Assembly: GCA_002441095.1 (NCBI GenBank)
Contig: DJVG01000006.1
Span: 1 to 21,723, forward strand
DNA length: 21,723 nt
DNA from: Elusimicrobia bacterium UBA6262
Lineage (GTDB): Bacteria > CAYTYR01 > UBA6262
Reading direction: 5' to 3'
The notes under the pieces: model-generated
The model's input: the letters and a program-made list of their open reading frames with translations, nothing else
Databases searched by the model: none
Told to the model about the DNA's origin: nothing
Shown here: in pieces, positions 14,346 to 20,471 of the stretch
Layout of the letters: each line of letters opens with the position of its first letter
Position numbering within the stretch: the stretch's first letter is position 1
Made by a program: the position numbers and the translations under genes

Positions 14346-14605
14346 CTATAAAGCGCCGACTAAAAGATAATAACCTTGTCAGCTTAAAAAAGAGTGACTG
14401 AGCTAGATGCCAAAAGGGGTGACTCGCCACTAATACGTCGGCGGGCAGGCAGCGAAGATAATTAGTCCGGCAAAAAAGTGTTTTTTTGCCGGTACAACAA
14501 GAGGAAGGGGTTCAGTGAGCCCGTTCTGTGTGGCGAACGACGATGAAACGGGGAAACCACTGGTTTCCCCTTGTGGAGCGAAACGAGCTTGCGTAGTGAA
14601 GCGAC
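14346..14605 (+). ncRNA. Candidate structured non-coding RNA or leader, unassigned
   Basis: The 260 bases between the repeat array and the first tRNA hold no credible coding sequence but many pairing segments. CGCCGAC (14354-14360) can pair with GTCGGCG (14437-14443), enclosing smaller stems. A strong hairpin spans 14467-14492, another (9-bp stem, 3-nt loop) 14550-14570, and GCCCGT (14519-14524) can pair with ACGGGC (14604-14609), which overlaps the tRNA 5' end. I could not match it to 6S, SRP, tmRNA or a known riboswitch from memory. It may be a structured RNA, a tRNA operon leader, or degenerate repeat sequence. Strand is assumed from the neighbours. Confidence 0.35.
14467..14492 (+). terminator. 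Possible terminator hairpin between rpoD and the tRNAs
   Basis: CCGGCAAAAAA and TTTTTTGCCGG pair perfectly around a tight loop. The run of seven T lies inside the stem rather than after it, so it is not a textbook Rho-independent terminator on either strand. It is the strongest simple hairpin after rpoD and could end or attenuate that transcript. Confidence 0.4.
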
Positions 14606-14679
14606 GGGCCCTTAGCTCAGTTGGTTAGAGCAGCTGACTCATAATCAGCTGGTCGCAGGTTCAAGTCCTGCAGGGCCCA
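14606..14679 (+). tRNA. tRNA with CAU anticodon, probably tRNA-Ile2 (lysidine-modified), possibly elongator Met
   Basis: A complete 74-nt cloverleaf is visible. The acceptor stem is GGGCCCT/AGGGCCC, the D stem GCTC/GAGC, the anticodon stem GCTGA/TCAGC with loop CTCATAA (CAT at 14640-14642), and the T arm GCAGG-TTCAAGT-CCTGC. The sequence around the anticodon and the GGTCGC..GTTCAAGTCC stretch look like bacterial tRNA-Ile2, which reads AUA after TilS converts C34 to lysidine. An elongator Met identity cannot be excluded. It is not an initiator: the first pair is G-C, and the anticodon stem lacks three G-C pairs. The 3' CCA is not encoded (A is followed by TTT). Confidence 0.9.
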
Positions 14680-14690
14680 TTTAATAAAAA

Positions 14691-14745
14691 CAGTTACGAG
14701 TTCCGAGTTATTTAACCCGCAACTCGAGACTCGCAACTCGAAACT
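14691..14745. repeat. AACTCG-family inverted array between the two tRNAs
   Basis: CGAGTTCCGAGTT on the left is followed by AACCCGCAACTCG and further AACTCG copies on the right, so the spacer between the tRNA genes can fold on itself. The 13 bases AACCCGCAACTCG are shared exactly with the array before rnpB. Confidence 0.8.
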
Positions 14746-14753
14746 ATATTTAT

Positions 14754-14828
14754 GGGCAATTAGCTCAGCGGGAGAGCACTACCTTCACACGGTAGGGGTC
14801 ACAGGTTCAAATCCTGTATTGCCCACCA
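14754..14828 (+). tRNA. tRNA-Val (CAC)
   Basis: A complete cloverleaf is visible. The acceptor stem is GGGCAAT/ATTGCCC, the D stem GCTC/GAGC, the anticodon stem CTACC/GGTAG with loop TTCACAC (anticodon CAC, reading GUG), and the T arm ACAGG-TTCAAAT-CCTGT. The discriminator A is followed by an encoded CCA (14826-14828), unlike the neighbouring tRNA. Confidence 0.93.
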
Positions 14829-14829
14829 T

Positions 14830-14879
14830 AAAATTTGCTACGCAATTTTAGCGTATAGCGGGTAGCGTATAGCGGATAG
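14830..14879. repeat. Small hairpin plus period-7 TAGCGTA array after tRNA-Val
   Basis: AAAATTTGC pairs with GCAATTTT (14830-14849, one bulge), directly after the tRNA CCA end. TAGCGTA, TAGCGGG, TAGCGTA and TAGCGGA follow in perfect 7-bp register (14849-14876). The hairpin may help form the tRNA 3' end. The array has no full inverted copy. Confidence 0.75.
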
Positions 14880-14898
14880 AAATGCAATTATCCAAAGG

Positions 14899-15618
14899 AT
14901 GGTTAAATTGAATCAGGAAATCGATGCATTGATAGAACTGCAAAAACTGGATATCAGTATTGATGGCTTAAAAATAAAAGCTAATGAAATACCATTGATC
15001 ATAGAAAAAGCTAAAACTGATTTTGAAACTAAGAATACGAATTTGGAAACCTTAAAACAGGAACTGGCCAGGATCCAATTGGATAAGAAACAGAAAGAAC
15101 TGGACCTGCACACCAAAGAAGAAGAAAGAAAGAAACACCAATCTGAATTGAATAAGGTCAAGAAAAATGACCAGTATTTTGCCTTGCAGAAGGAGATAAA
15201 CCAGGTAGGTAAGGATATATCGGCTATAGAAGACGGGATTCTGAACATGATGGATTCGATTGAAACCGTAAATACGAAAATAAAGCAGGAACAGGAACTG
15301 ATAAAACAGGAGGAAGGGAAATTAGGGCAGGAAATTGACCGGTTTAACGGGGACTTGGAGTCTATTAATAAAGCAATTACCGGCCAGGAAGCGCACCGCA
15401 AGGAAATAGCAGCGCGAATTCCAGCCGAATCCTTAACCCTCTATGAAAGGATCAGGAGAAGTAAAAAAGGTTTGGCTGTAGCCGAAATAAAGAAAAATCA
15501 TTCCTGCGGGGGATGTCATATGACCTTACCGCCGCAGATCGTCAATGAAGTCAGAAAATTGGAACGGCTGGTACTATGTGAAAGCTGTTCCCGGATCTTA
15601 TTTTGGAAAGGCGAATGA
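14899..15618 (+). CDS. Coiled-coil protein with C-terminal C4 zinc ribbon (CT398-like)
   Basis: This protein of about 239 residues is almost entirely alpha-helical coiled-coil from residue 5 to about 190. It ends with a four-cysteine zinc ribbon, CGGCHMTLPPQ and LCESCSRILFW. This is the layout of the CT398/Rv2229c-type family, whose role is unclear; a nucleic-acid-related or secretion-related role has been suggested for some members. Such genes commonly sit beside an RNase H gene and near rnpB or nif3, as here. The ATG at 14899 follows its AAAGG too closely. A TTG at 14908 in the same frame has better spacing and may be the true start. Confidence 0.85.
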   Translation: MVKLNQEIDALIELQKLDISIDGLKIKANEIPLIIEKAKTDFETKNTNLETLKQELARIQLDKKQKELDLHTKEEERKKHQSELNKVKKNDQYFALQKEINQVGKDISAIEDGILNMMDSIETVNTKIKQEQELIKQEEGKLGQEIDRFNGDLESINKAITGQEAHRKEIAARIPAESLTLYERIRRSKKGLAVAEIKKNHSCGGCHMTLPPQIVNEVRKLERLVLCESCSRILFWKGE

Positions 15619-15621
15619 GTT

Positions 15622-16188
15622 TTGACTAAAAACGAAGATACCGTAAAAATATTGCGTATGTTTGCGCAAGGATTGAATATCCGGGATATTGTCCAGAAGT
15701 TTCCTGTCTATGACCATGAAAAGATAGTGCACTTACTTCATAACCTGGTGGATGAATTGCAGCCGAAAAAAAAGCATGTGGTCCTTTCCGGCCAATACGC
15801 GGCAAATATTGACGGGGCCAGCCGGGGTAATCCAGGTCCCGGGTCCTTAGGAGTAGTGATATACAATAGCCAAGGAGAAATAATTGCTGAAAACAAAAAA
15901 ACCTTGGGAATTTGCACTAATAATGTTGCCGAATACCAAGCTTTGATAAAAACCCTGGAAATGGCTATAGAATTACAGCTGGATAAATTATTGATCCGCA
16001 GCGATTCGCAGCTGCTGGTCAAACAAATGCAGGGCCACTATAAGGTCAGAGATGAAAAAATAAAAGCCCTGTACCATAAAGTGCAAACCTTGCTTGAGTC
16101 TTTTGAATCAATAGAATTTTGTCATATACCAAGGGCAGAAAATAAGCTGGCAGACCAGCTGGCCAATGAAGCCCTGGATGGGAAATAG
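15622..16188 (+). CDS. RNase HI-like protein with N-terminal helical extension
   Basis: This 188-residue protein has an RNase HI domain from about residue 58, with the full catalytic set D64 (IDGASRGNPGPG), E104 (NVAEYQAL), D128 (IRSDSQLLVKQ) and D178 (ENKLADQLAN). It should cut the RNA strand of RNA-DNA hybrids, as in R-loops or primers. Residues 1-55 form an extra helical domain (ILRMFAQGLNIRDIVQKFP) that resembles a helix-turn-helix; its partner is unknown. The start is TTG, 4 bp after the zinc-ribbon gene stop, with AAGG upstream, so the two genes are probably cotranscribed. This prokaryotic short RNase H group is often called RnhA/YpdQ-like. Confidence 0.9.
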   Translation: MTKNEDTVKILRMFAQGLNIRDIVQKFPVYDHEKIVHLLHNLVDELQPKKKHVVLSGQYAANIDGASRGNPGPGSLGVVIYNSQGEIIAENKKTLGICTNNVAEYQALIKTLEMAIELQLDKLLIRSDSQLLVKQMQGHYKVRDEKIKALYHKVQTLLESFESIEFCHIPRAENKLADQLANEALDGK

Positions 16189-16190
16189 AA

Positions 16191-16277
16191 ACAGTTTCGA
16201 GTTTCGCGTTTCGAGTTCCAAGTTAAGGTAAAAATAATTTTGCTAAAACCCGCAACTCGCAACCCGCAACTTGTAGC
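16191..16277. repeat. Period-7 AACTCGC-family inverted array directly before rnpB
   Basis: The left arm (about 16193-16225) has AGTTTCG and CGTTTCG units in exact 7-bp register. The right arm (about 16246-16277) has ACCCGCA and ACTCGCA units, also in exact register and complementary. It ends about 6 bp before the rnpB 5' end, so it occupies the place where the rnpB promoter should lie. I see no clear -35/-10 pair in it. Confidence 0.87.
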
Positions 16278-16282
16278 TCATT

Positions 16283-16723
16283 GACAGGATAGAATGGACA
16301 AGATGATCGCTCTGACACTCCGGTGTGAACCGGGGCCAGGGAGGAAAGTCCGAGCTCCAGAGGGCAGGGTGCCTCATAACATGAGGGGATCCGATGCAAA
16401 TCGGATTACGGAAAGTGCCACAGAAAATTACCGCCCGCCTGCTTATTCCGTAAGGAATTTGCGGCGGGTAAGGGTGAAAACGCGGGGTAAGAGCCCACGG
16501 CCTGATGTAGTAATACATGGGGAGGGTAAACCCCACCTGGTGCAAGACTAAAGGTTCTGCTGGGAGTAATCCCAAGAGCTGCCCGCTTTTTCCCGTAAGG
16601 GAGGCAGATAAGTTGGTCGCTAGATCCCGTTGGTGACATCGGGACCAGACAAATGATCATCACTCCGCTGCGCGTAAGTTCAGTGGGGAACAGAACTCGG
16701 CTTATCGTCTGTTCTATCCTGTC
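16283..16723 (+). ncRNA. rnpB: RNase P RNA, bacterial class A
   Basis: The ends pair as a perfect 12-bp P1 stem (16283-16294 with 16712-16723). The conserved core segment GAGGAAAGTCCGAGCTCC lies at about 16341-16358. Downstream conserved cores include GGTAAACCCCA (P10/P11 side), AGATAAGTTGGTCGC and CAGAACTCGGCTTA near the 3' end. The length, about 441 nt, and the layout indicate ancestral type A. The RNA is the catalytic subunit that trims tRNA 5' leaders. Two tRNA genes lie about 1.5 kb upstream. Confidence 0.96.
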
Positions 16724-16753
16724 TTTTAAATCGCTAAATGCGATTTAAAAGAC
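16721..16753. repeat. Perfect 14-bp stem at the rnpB 3' end
   Basis: GTCTTTTAAATCGC (16721-16734) pairs exactly with GCGATTTAAAAGAC (16740-16753) around TAAAT. Its first bases are the last bases of rnpB P1, so the two helices compete or stack. No U-tract follows. It may define the processing point of the RNA 3' end. Confidence 0.7.
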
Positions 16754-16754
16754 T

Positions 16755-16863
16755 GATTACACAGATTACAAAATAGATTGCACAGATTAAACACTTGCTC
16801 ACTGAGCAGGTGTTTTTTTTTTGTTTTTAATCGGTGTAATCTCTTTCCGTAATCTGTGTAATC
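16755..16863. repeat. Period-9 GATTACACA inverted array, one long hairpin
   Basis: GATTACACAGATTAC (16755-16769) is the exact reverse complement of GTAATCTGTGTAATC (16849-16863). Inner words also pair, for example AGATTGCACAGATTAA with TTAATCGGTGTAATCT with a few mismatches. The terminator at 16790-16822 sits at the tip. The whole 109 bp can fold into a single cruciform-like stem. Confidence 0.9.
16790..16822 (+). terminator. Rho-independent terminator after rnpB
   Basis: AACACTTGCTC (16790-16800) and GAGCAGGTGTT (16804-16814) form an 11-bp stem with one G-U pair and an ACT loop. A run of ten T begins within the stem and continues to 16822. This is a standard intrinsic terminator and probably ends the rnpB transcript. 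It is nested in the GATTACACA hairpin. Confidence 0.82.
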
Positions 16864-16881
16864 ATTTATTTAATTATTTTC

Positions 16882-16910
16882 TTGACAAAAAAGGGCGAAA
16901 AGAGTAAATT
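16882..16910 (+). promoter_or_regulatory. Promoter of the mraZ (dcw) operon
   Basis: TTGACA (16882-16887) and TAAATT (16905-16910) are separated by 17 bp. It lies directly after the rnpB terminator array and directly before the MraZ boxes. Confidence 0.8.
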
Positions 16911-16914
16911 CAAA

Positions 16915-16931
16915 GTGGGGGAAAGTGGGGG
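16915..16931 (+). promoter_or_regulatory. Two MraZ-binding boxes at 10-bp spacing
   Basis: GTGGGGG occurs at 16915-16921 and 16925-16931. TGGGN boxes with 5-bp spacers, one helical turn apart, are the known MraZ operator in E. coli and mycoplasmas. They start 5 bp after the -10 element and cover the likely transcription start, so MraZ should repress its own operon here. Only two boxes are seen rather than the three or more common elsewhere. Confidence 0.8.
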
Positions 16932-16934
16932 AGA

Positions 16935-16966
16935 TTAGTTCATAGTTAGTTGTTGATAGTTGATAG
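16935..16966. repeat. Short period-7 TAGTTGA array in the mraZ leader
   Basis: TAGTTCA, TAGTTAG, TTGTTGA and TAGTTGA lie in exact 7-bp register between the MraZ boxes and the mraZ ribosome-binding region. It is direct only, with no inverted half. Confidence 0.72.
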
Positions 16967-16989
16967 AAAAGGCAAGGGAAAAGGATCTT

Positions 16990-17418
16990 ATGTTCATTGG
17001 TCAATATGAGCATTCACTAGACGAAAAAAGCAGATTATTCATTCCGGCAAAATTCCGGCACGGGCAACAGGAATTTATCGTCACCCGGGGCTTGGAAAGC
17101 TGCCTGTTTTTATTTACCAAAGAATCCTGGCAGCAGATAGCTGAAAAATTAAATGCCCTGCCCCTGACCAAGCACGAAGCCAGGTCTTTTATACGGCTTT
17201 TTGCTTCTGGTGCGCAAGACTGCGAGGTTGATGACCAAGGCCGGATCCTGGTACCAAAGATACTTAAAGAATATGCTGTGATCGGTAAAAAGGTCACCGT
17301 CATTGGCGTGATGAACAGGATAGAGATCTGGGATACGCAAAAATGGCACAGGTTCTATAAGAACACTAAACCAAAATATGAACATATAGCTGAAAAGCTG
17401 ACTGATCTGGGTATTTAG
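16990..17418 (+). CDS. mraZ: Transcriptional regulator MraZ
   Basis: The product is a 142-residue protein with two SpoVT/AbrB-like DNA-binding units, around DEKSRLFIPAKFR (residues 10-22) and DDQGRILVPKILKEYA (about 80-95). It ends with RIEIWDTQKWHRFY. MraZ forms rings that bind TGGGN direct repeats and controls the dcw cluster; two such boxes lie upstream. The ATG at 16990 gives MFIGQYEHSLDEK, the usual family N-terminus, and has AAAAGG just upstream. An in-frame start at 16960 would add ten non-conserved residues encoded by the leader repeat. It is the first gene of the cluster. Confidence 0.96.
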   Translation: MFIGQYEHSLDEKSRLFIPAKFRHGQQEFIVTRGLESCLFLFTKESWQQIAEKLNALPLTKHEARSFIRLFASGAQDCEVDDQGRILVPKILKEYAVIGKKVTVIGVMNRIEIWDTQKWHRFYKNTKPKYEHIAEKLTDLGI

Positions 17419-17426
17419 GCGGTCTT

Positions 17427-18374
17427 ATGCAAAAGAGACAGTACCATCAGCCTGTTATGCTGAAAGAAGCCATTATGCTGCTGGATATCAAGAAAGGCGG
17501 CATATATGTAGATGCTACACTAGGAGGAGGCGGTCATGCCCAAGAAATACTGGGAAAAATCGGTAGTCATGGCACACTTATCGGAATGGATCAAGACCAG
17601 GCCGCAATTGAGCATTGCCGGGAGCTATTCCGGGACCAAAAGAATATCATCCTCGAACAGGCTAACTTTAGAAATCTTTCCCATATCCTTGATCAAAGAA
17701 AGATCAAGGAAATAGACGGGATTTTGTTTGACCTGGGGGTTTCCAGTTATCAGCTGGAAGCCGCTGAACGGGGCTTCAGTTTTATCCAGGACGGTCCTTT
17801 AGATATGCGCATGGACCGCAGCCAGGGGCTGACCGCAGCTGACCTGGTAAATTCGATGGACTTGAAAGATTTGGCACAAGTTATCGAGGATTACGGTGAG
17901 GAGCGGTGGGCGAAAAAAATCGCCGGGAACATTGTCTCAGCCAGAAAACACGGTCGTATTGATTCTACGGCTGCCCTAGCTGGTATTATTGCGAGCAGTA
18001 TCCCCAGGAGCAAATGGCCGGACAATATTCATCCGGCGACCAGAACATTCCAGGCTTTCCGCATTATTGTTAATAATGAACTTGCGATCTTAAGACCGGT
18101 TTTGTCTACAGCCATACGATACTTAAAAAAGCGGGGTAGGCTGGTAGTGATTTCTTTCCATTCCCTGGAAGACAGGATCGTAAAAAACACCTTAGTTGAT
18201 TTTAGCCGGGGCTGTATTTGCCCGCCGAAATTGCCGATCTGTGTGTGCGGCCATACCGCAGAAATCAAGATCTTGACCAAGAAACCGTTGCAGGCCCAGG
18301 ATGAGGAAATAGTAGGTAACCCACGGTCGCGCAGCGCAAAAATGCGGGCGGCGGAAAGAATAGCTAATGGCTAA
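17427..18374 (+). CDS. rsmH: 16S rRNA (cytosine-1402-N4)-methyltransferase RsmH
   Basis: This 315-residue SAM-dependent methyltransferase methylates N4 of C1402 in 16S rRNA at the P site. It begins with the family motif HQPVMLKEAI. The SAM-binding loop is DATLGGGGHAQEIL (about 30-43). FDLGVSSYQLEAAERGFSF (about 97-115) and DGPLDMRMD follow, and the C-terminal part has RLVVISFHSLEDRIVK. It starts 8 bp after mraZ, with only a weak ribosome-binding site, so coupling to mraZ is likely. Its end overlaps ftsL by 8 bp. Confidence 0.97.
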   Translation: MQKRQYHQPVMLKEAIMLLDIKKGGIYVDATLGGGGHAQEILGKIGSHGTLIGMDQDQAAIEHCRELFRDQKNIILEQANFRNLSHILDQRKIKEIDGILFDLGVSSYQLEAAERGFSFIQDGPLDMRMDRSQGLTAADLVNSMDLKDLAQVIEDYGEERWAKKIAGNIVSARKHGRIDSTAALAGIIASSIPRSKWPDNIHPATRTFQAFRIIVNNELAILRPVLSTAIRYLKKRGRLVVISFHSLEDRIVKNTLVDFSRGCICPPKLPICVCGHTAEIKILTKKPLQAQDEEIVGNPRSRSAKMRAAERIANG

Positions 18375-18651
18375 GCGGGATAATCGCGGTAACATTCACC
18401 GTTTTTTGTTCCTGGTGCTATTGTTTTGCACCGCGTTGGTATATGTGTGGCAGCAGATACAAGTAGTCAAAGCTGGTTATGCCATAAACCAGTTGAAAGT
18501 CCAGATCGAAGAACGTGAAAATGAAAATAGGTTATTACGCATGAGATTGAGTAATCTAAGTTCGCTGGAGCGGGTGGAGAAGATAGCCAAAGAACGGCTG
18601 AAGATGGTCAATCCGCCACCGGAAAACATTATCTATCTGCAAGCCCAATAA
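18367..18651 (+). CDS. ftsL: FtsL-like cell division protein
   Basis: This 94-residue bitopic protein has a short basic cytoplasmic N-terminus, one membrane helix (about 12-30) and a periplasmic leucine-zipper-like coiled-coil (about 35-80, QLKVQIEERENENRLLRMRLSNL). That is the FtsL/DivIC layout, and position between rsmH and the division transpeptidase is the standard ftsL place. FtsL links FtsQ and FtsB to FtsW and FtsI and activates septal synthesis. Sequence similarity in this family is low, so the call rests on topology and neighbours. It overlaps rsmH by 8 bp. Confidence 0.88.
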   Translation: MAKRDNRGNIHRFLFLVLLFCTALVYVWQQIQVVKAGYAINQLKVQIEERENENRLLRMRLSNLSSLERVEKIAKERLKMVNPPPENIIYLQAQ

Positions 18652-18670
18652 CTGGGCAGTGAGGTGAGCA

Positions 18671-20371
18671 GTGTACCATAGACGTGCAGCTTTAGTCGCT
18701 TTTTGTGTTTTGCTGCTTTTCTTTGGCGTGGTCTGCCGCCTCTATTTTATACAGGTCCTGCAATACCGTAAATTTGCCGGCCTGAAAGAAAAACAGTATA
18801 TCCAAACCGTAGAAATAAAGCCTAAGCGGGGAACTATTTTTGATTGCCAGGGCAGGGAATTAGCCTTGAGCGTTGATGTCGATTCAGTATGCGCTTTCCC
18901 GCGGCAGATCGAAAATGTATATGAAACTGCAGTTAAATTGGCTAAAGTACTTAACCTGAACCAGGAAATGATCAAGGAAAAACTGAAGTCTGATAAGTAT
19001 TTTGTCTGGATCGCCCGCAAGATAGAAACAGAGCAAGCCAGGGAGATCAAATCATATAAATTAAAAGGAGTGGACTTTGTCAAAGAAAGTAAAAGATGTT
19101 ATCCTGATGAGCGTTTGGCCAACCAGTTACTCGGATTTGTTGGTGTTGATAATGATGGCCTGACCGGGATCGAAAAATATTATGATGGATATATTAAAGG
19201 GGAATCAAGTTTTATCATCCAGGGAAAAGATGCCAAAGGACGCAGTGTACTGAATGATACGGAAGCTTGTTATACCAGCAACAATTCAAATGAACTTATC
19301 CTGACAATTGATAAAACCATCCAATATATAGCTGAACGTGAGCTGGATGCGGCTTGGGCCCGGTATAACGGGCGCAATGCCTTGATCATTGTGCAAAAGA
19401 CTAAAACCGGAGAGATCCTGGCTTTAGCCGGCCGGCCGACTTTTTCTTACCATAAAATAAAGGAAAGCAGTATTGATGAAATGCGCCTCCGTGCTATTAC
19501 CGATTTTTATGAGCCGGGATCAACTTTTAAAATAGTGACGGCGGCAGCAGCTTTAGAAGAAAAGGTGGTAAAACCAACCGACCGCTATTTTTGCGAGAAT
19601 GGCAGGTATAAAGTAGGGCCAACAGTGATCAGGGACCATGAAAAAGAAGGCTGGTTGACTTTTGCGCAGGTTATAGAACGTTCATCCAATATAGGCACAG
19701 CCAAAGTCGCCGATAAGATCGGCCGGGATAAACTGTTTTATTACTCAAAAATGTTTGGGTTTGGCAGTATGACCGGCATTGGTTTACCTGGAGAAGTACA
19801 GGGGCTGTTGCGCAAACCTAAAGACTGGTCTAGTATTTCACTGGGCCGTATTGCGTTTGGCCAGGAAATAGGAGTTACTCCGTTGCAGCTGCTGAATGCG
19901 GTCAATGCCGTAGCTAATGGCGGAATGTTGATGCAGCCGATGATTGTCAAGGCGATACGTAATAAATCAGGGACCATTATCAAGGAATATAATCCGCAGA
20001 TAATCAGGAAAGTTATCTCGCCGGAGACAGCTCAAACCTTAACTGAGATCTTAAAAGGCGTAGTTGAATGCGGGACTGGTTCAATGGCCCAGGTCAAAGG
20101 TTATGATGTCGCCGGTAAGACTGGTACGGCGCAGAAGATCGATCCTAGCATCAGGAAATATTCTGATACAAAATATGTGGCCAGTTTTGTCGGTTACTTG
20201 CCGGCTGATGATCCGGAAGTGACTATCCTGGTGATCCTTGATGAGCCAAAAGAAATATATTGGGGTGGCAGTGTCTGTGCTCCGGTCTTTGCCAATGTAG
20301 CCAGGGATATTATGCGCTATCTCAATATACCGGCAAAAGTAACTTTGTTAGCCAGCAACAAAAAAATATAG
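18671..20371 (+). CDS. ftsI: Division-specific peptidoglycan transpeptidase FtsI (PBP3-type)
   Basis: This 566-residue class B penicillin-binding protein has one N-terminal membrane helix (about 6-30). A pedestal domain follows, with RGTIFDCQGRELA near residue 54. The transpeptidase domain carries the SxxK motif at S284-K287, SSN at 338-340 and KTGT at 483-486. It cross-links septal peptidoglycan and is the beta-lactam target. There is no C-terminal PASTA domain, unlike Spo VD/PBP2x types of many Firmicutes. The start is GTG with GAGGTG about 5 bases before it. It follows ftsL by 19 bp. Confidence 0.96.
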   Translation: MYHRRAALVAFCVLLLFFGVVCRLYFIQVLQYRKFAGLKEKQYIQTVEIKPKRGTIFDCQGRELALSVDVDSVCAFPRQIENVYETAVKLAKVLNLNQEMIKEKLKSDKYFVWIARKIETEQAREIKSYKLKGVDFVKESKRCYPDERLANQLLGFVGVDNDGLTGIEKYYDGYIKGESSFIIQGKDAKGRSVLNDTEACYTSNNSNELILTIDKTIQYIAERELDAAWARYNGRNALIIVQKTKTGEILALAGRPTFSYHKIKESSIDEMRLRAITDFYEPGSTFKIVTAAAALEEKVVKPTDRYFCENGRYKVGPTVIRDHEKEGWLTFAQVIERSSNIGTAKVADKIGRDKLFYYSKMFGFGSMTGIGLPGEVQGLLRKPKDWSSISLGRIAFGQEIGVTPLQLLNAVNAVANGGMLMQPMIVKAIRNKSGTIIKEYNPQIIRKVISPETAQTLTEILKGVVECGTGSMAQVKGYDVAGKTGTAQKIDPSIRKYSDTKYVASFVGYLPADDPEVTILVILDEPKEIYWGGSVCAPVFANVARDIMRYLNIPAKVTLLASNKKI

Positions 20372-20392
20372 GGAAACGAATAGCTCGAATGA

Positions 20393-20429
20393 CCCCCATC
20401 GATTTGTTGAGCAAATCGAGACATGGGGG
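20393..20429. repeat. Two-part hairpin between ftsI and murE
   Basis: CCCCCAT (20393-20399) pairs with ATGGGGG (20423-20429). Directly inside, CGATTTG (20400-20406) pairs with CAAATCG (20412-20418) around TTGAG, with AGAC as a one-sided bulge. Outer AGCTC/GAGCT may extend it. No U-tract follows. It interrupts an otherwise compact cluster and could attenuate or stabilise mRNA, or be another copy of the dispersed palindrome family. Confidence 0.75.
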
Positions 20430-20471
20430 CAGGGAGCTCATAATTTAAGATATTCATGGGAGAGGTTTCGT

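Noticed and set aside
14346..14470. Group I intron-like phrase (AAGATAATTAGTCC) near the tRNA(CAU) gene
   Set aside because: The matching P7 half and other core helices could not be placed, and the downstream tRNA is intact, not split.
16294..16551. Open frames on both strands across 16243-16663
   Set aside because: They lie within the RNase P RNA gene, whose conserved cores and P1 stem are clear.
16960..16989. Upstream ATG that would extend MraZ by ten residues
   Set aside because: The extension is encoded partly by the leader repeat and lacks a ribosome-binding site. The start at 16990 gives the conserved MFIGQYEHSLDEK.
20260..20448. 62-codon frame overlapping the ftsI 3' end
   Set aside because: Out of frame with ftsI, crosses the intergenic hairpin and resembles no protein.
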